A stretch of DNA of 64,000 nucleotides from Arthrobacter sp. TPD3018 (GTDB lineage Bacteria; Pseudomonadota; Alphaproteobacteria; Sphingomonadales; Sphingomonadaceae), in NCBI GenBank assembly GCA_003075315.1, contig QDFQ01000002.1, positions 86,821-150,820 on the forward strand. The letters run 5' to 3'. Numbering within the stretch: the first letter of the stretch is position 1; each line of letters starts with the position of its first letter. The translations under genes and the position numbers were made by a program. This document shows positions 62,900-64,000 of this stretch, piece by piece. The notes beneath the pieces were generated by a model, which ran no database searches, had not been told where the DNA came from, and was given only the letters and a program-made list of their open reading frames with translations.

Positions 62900-64000
62900 C
62901 TAGAAGTGCAGCGCGCGGCCGTAGGCGCTGAGCGTGCTTTCATGCATCATTTCGCTCAGCGTCGGGTGCGCGAACACCGTTTCCATCAGCTCGTGCTCGG
63001 TCGTTTCCAGCTGACGCGCGATGACATAGCCCTGAATCAACTCAGTCACTTCCGCGCCGACCATGTGCGCACCCAGCAGCTCGCCGGTCTTGGCGTCGAA
63101 CACCGTCTTGATGAAGCCTTCCGCCTCGCCCAGCGCGATCGCCTTGCCGTTGCCGATGAAGGGGAATTTGCCGACCTTCACGTCATGGCCCGCGTCCTTG
63201 GCCTTCGCCTCGGTCAGGCCGACGCTGGCGACCTGCGGGCGGCTGTAGGTGCAGCCGGGGATGTTCCACGTCTCGAACGGATGCGGCTTCTGGCCCGCGA
63301 TCTTCTCGACGCAGACGATGCCTTCGTGGCTCGCCTTATGCGCCAGCCAGGGTGCGCCGGTGACGTCGCCGATGGCGTAAATGCCTTCGACATTCGTGCG
63401 GCCATAGCCGTCGACCTTGATGTGGCCGCGCTCCGTCTGGACGCCCAGCGCTTCCAGCCCGATATTCTCGGTGTTTGGCACGATGCCGATCGCAACGATC
63501 GCGTGGCTGAATTCGGTGCTCGTCACCTTGCCGTCCGCGCCCTTGATCGCGGCGGTGACACCATTCGCACCCGGCTCCAGCTTTTCGAGGCCCGACTTGG
63601 TGAGGATCTTGATCCCCTGCTTGGTCAGCGCCTTGGTCATGAATTCGCTGACTTCGGCATCCTCGACCGGCAGGATGCGATCGAGCATCTCGACGATCGT
63701 CACGTCGGCGCCCATGTCGTTGTAGAAGCTGGCGAACTCGACGCCGATCGCGCCCGACCCGATGACCAGCAGCTTGGTCGGCATCACTTCGGGCACCATC
63801 GCATGGCGATAGGTCCAGATGCGCTTGCCGTCGGCCTTGGCGAACGGCAGGTCGCGCGCGCGGGCGCCGGTGGCGACCATGATGTGCTTGGCTTCCAGCT
63901 CGACGGTCTTGTCGCCCTGCTTGACCGACAGCTTGCCCTTCCCAGTTAGCGTGCCGAAGCCCTCAACCACCGTGACCTTGTTCTTCTTCATCAGGCCCTT
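62900..64000 (-). CDS. lpd: Dihydrolipoyl dehydrogenase, C-terminal part (partial)
   Basis: About 366 residues are visible; the N-terminal FAD region with the redox disulfide lies past the window edge. KLLVIGSGAIGVEFASFYND is the NAD site, YAIGDVTGAPWLAHKASHEG the second FAD-contacting part, and VFAHPTLSEMMHE the His-Glu pair of the dimer interface. E3 of pyruvate or 2-oxoglutarate dehydrogenase; the sequence ends in ALHF. Confidence 0.95.
   Translation of the reverse strand, partial: KGLMKKNKVTVVEGFGTLTGKGKLSVKQGDKTVELEAKHIMVATGARARDLPFAKADGKRIWTYRHAMVPEVMPTKLLVIGSGAIGVEFASFYNDMGADVTIVEMLDRILPVEDAEVSEFMTKALTKQGIKILTKSGLEKLEPGANGVTAAIKGADGKVTSTEFSHAIVAIGIVPNTENIGLEALGVQTERGHIKVDGYGRTNVEGIYAIGDVTGAPWLAHKASHEGIVCVEKIAGQKPHPFETWNIPGCTYSRPQVASVGLTEAKAKDAGHDVKVGKFPFIGNGKAIALGEAEGFIKTVFDAKTGELLGAHMVGAEVTELIQGYVIARQLETTEHELMETVFAHPTLSEMMHESTLSAYGRALHF

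Overview
The window comes from a GC-rich alphaproteobacterium of the order Sphingomonadales, most likely a Sphingomonas-type genome. The evidence is the gene order: a phyR/nepR/ecfG general stress response (GSR) locus, the cluster dgt-argS-SPOR-nagZ-scpA-scpB-tatA-tatB-tatC, a complete dcw cell-wall/division cluster running mraZ to ftsZ, and the aat-DUF2155-NDUFA12 trio. Many short palindromic repeats lie between genes. No rRNA, tRNA, CRISPR array or insertion-sequence transposase was seen.

Layout. 1-1.2 kb: a lower-GC edge with the tail of a HipA-like kinase gene and a DUF3037 gene. 1.2-6.5 kb: an orphan ExbD-like gene, small hypothetical genes, an HNH nuclease, an outer-membrane barrel, a very acidic small protein, a Bcr/CflA exporter and a Bcp peroxiredoxin. 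6.5-9.2 kb: glnE. 9.2-13.7 kb: the GSR locus with ecfG, a small membrane protein, phyR, nepR, a PhyP-like sensor with a degenerate ATPase domain, a candidate small RNA, an entericidin-like lipoprotein and a second NepR-like ORF. 13.7-20 kb: tatCBA, scpBA, nagZ, SPOR and argS. 20.3-23 kb: a DUF1501/DUF1800 pair flanked by palindromic repeats. 23.3-26.6 kb: dgt and a TPR/SPOR protein. 27-46.5 kb: the dcw cluster on the minus strand, ftsZ at the low end and mraZ at the high end. 46.8-64 kb: cysK, a lysozyme-inhibitor-like lipoprotein, a TonB-dependent receptor, an esterase, an orphan ParA, aat, DUF2155, NDUFA12, DUF192, a double cold-shock protein, recX, a fatty acyl-AMP ligase, a GGDEF-EAL protein, DUF3140, a polytopic membrane protein and the C-terminal part of dihydrolipoyl dehydrogenase.

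How the parts connect. Five sites read as EcfG-type promoters (GGAAC, 18-19 nt, TT). They lie upstream of the outer-membrane barrel, the acidic protein, nepR, a two-hairpin C-rich RNA and the entericidin gene, so several otherwise anonymous genes look like members of one local stress regulon. The RNA candidate (about 13334-13435) has two perfect or near-perfect stems, each closed by a 17-nt C-rich loop able to pair with Shine-Dalgarno sequences. It sits just downstream of phyP and is the most interesting object in the window. In the dcw cluster three related palindromic elements lie immediately upstream of murF, murC and murB, and their outward-facing GGGGAGGA ends appear to supply the ribosome binding sites. 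Four GGGA direct repeats with an exact 10-bp period upstream of mraZ look like the MraZ autoregulatory operator.

All function calls rest on motifs, lengths and gene context read by eye; no similarity search was run.
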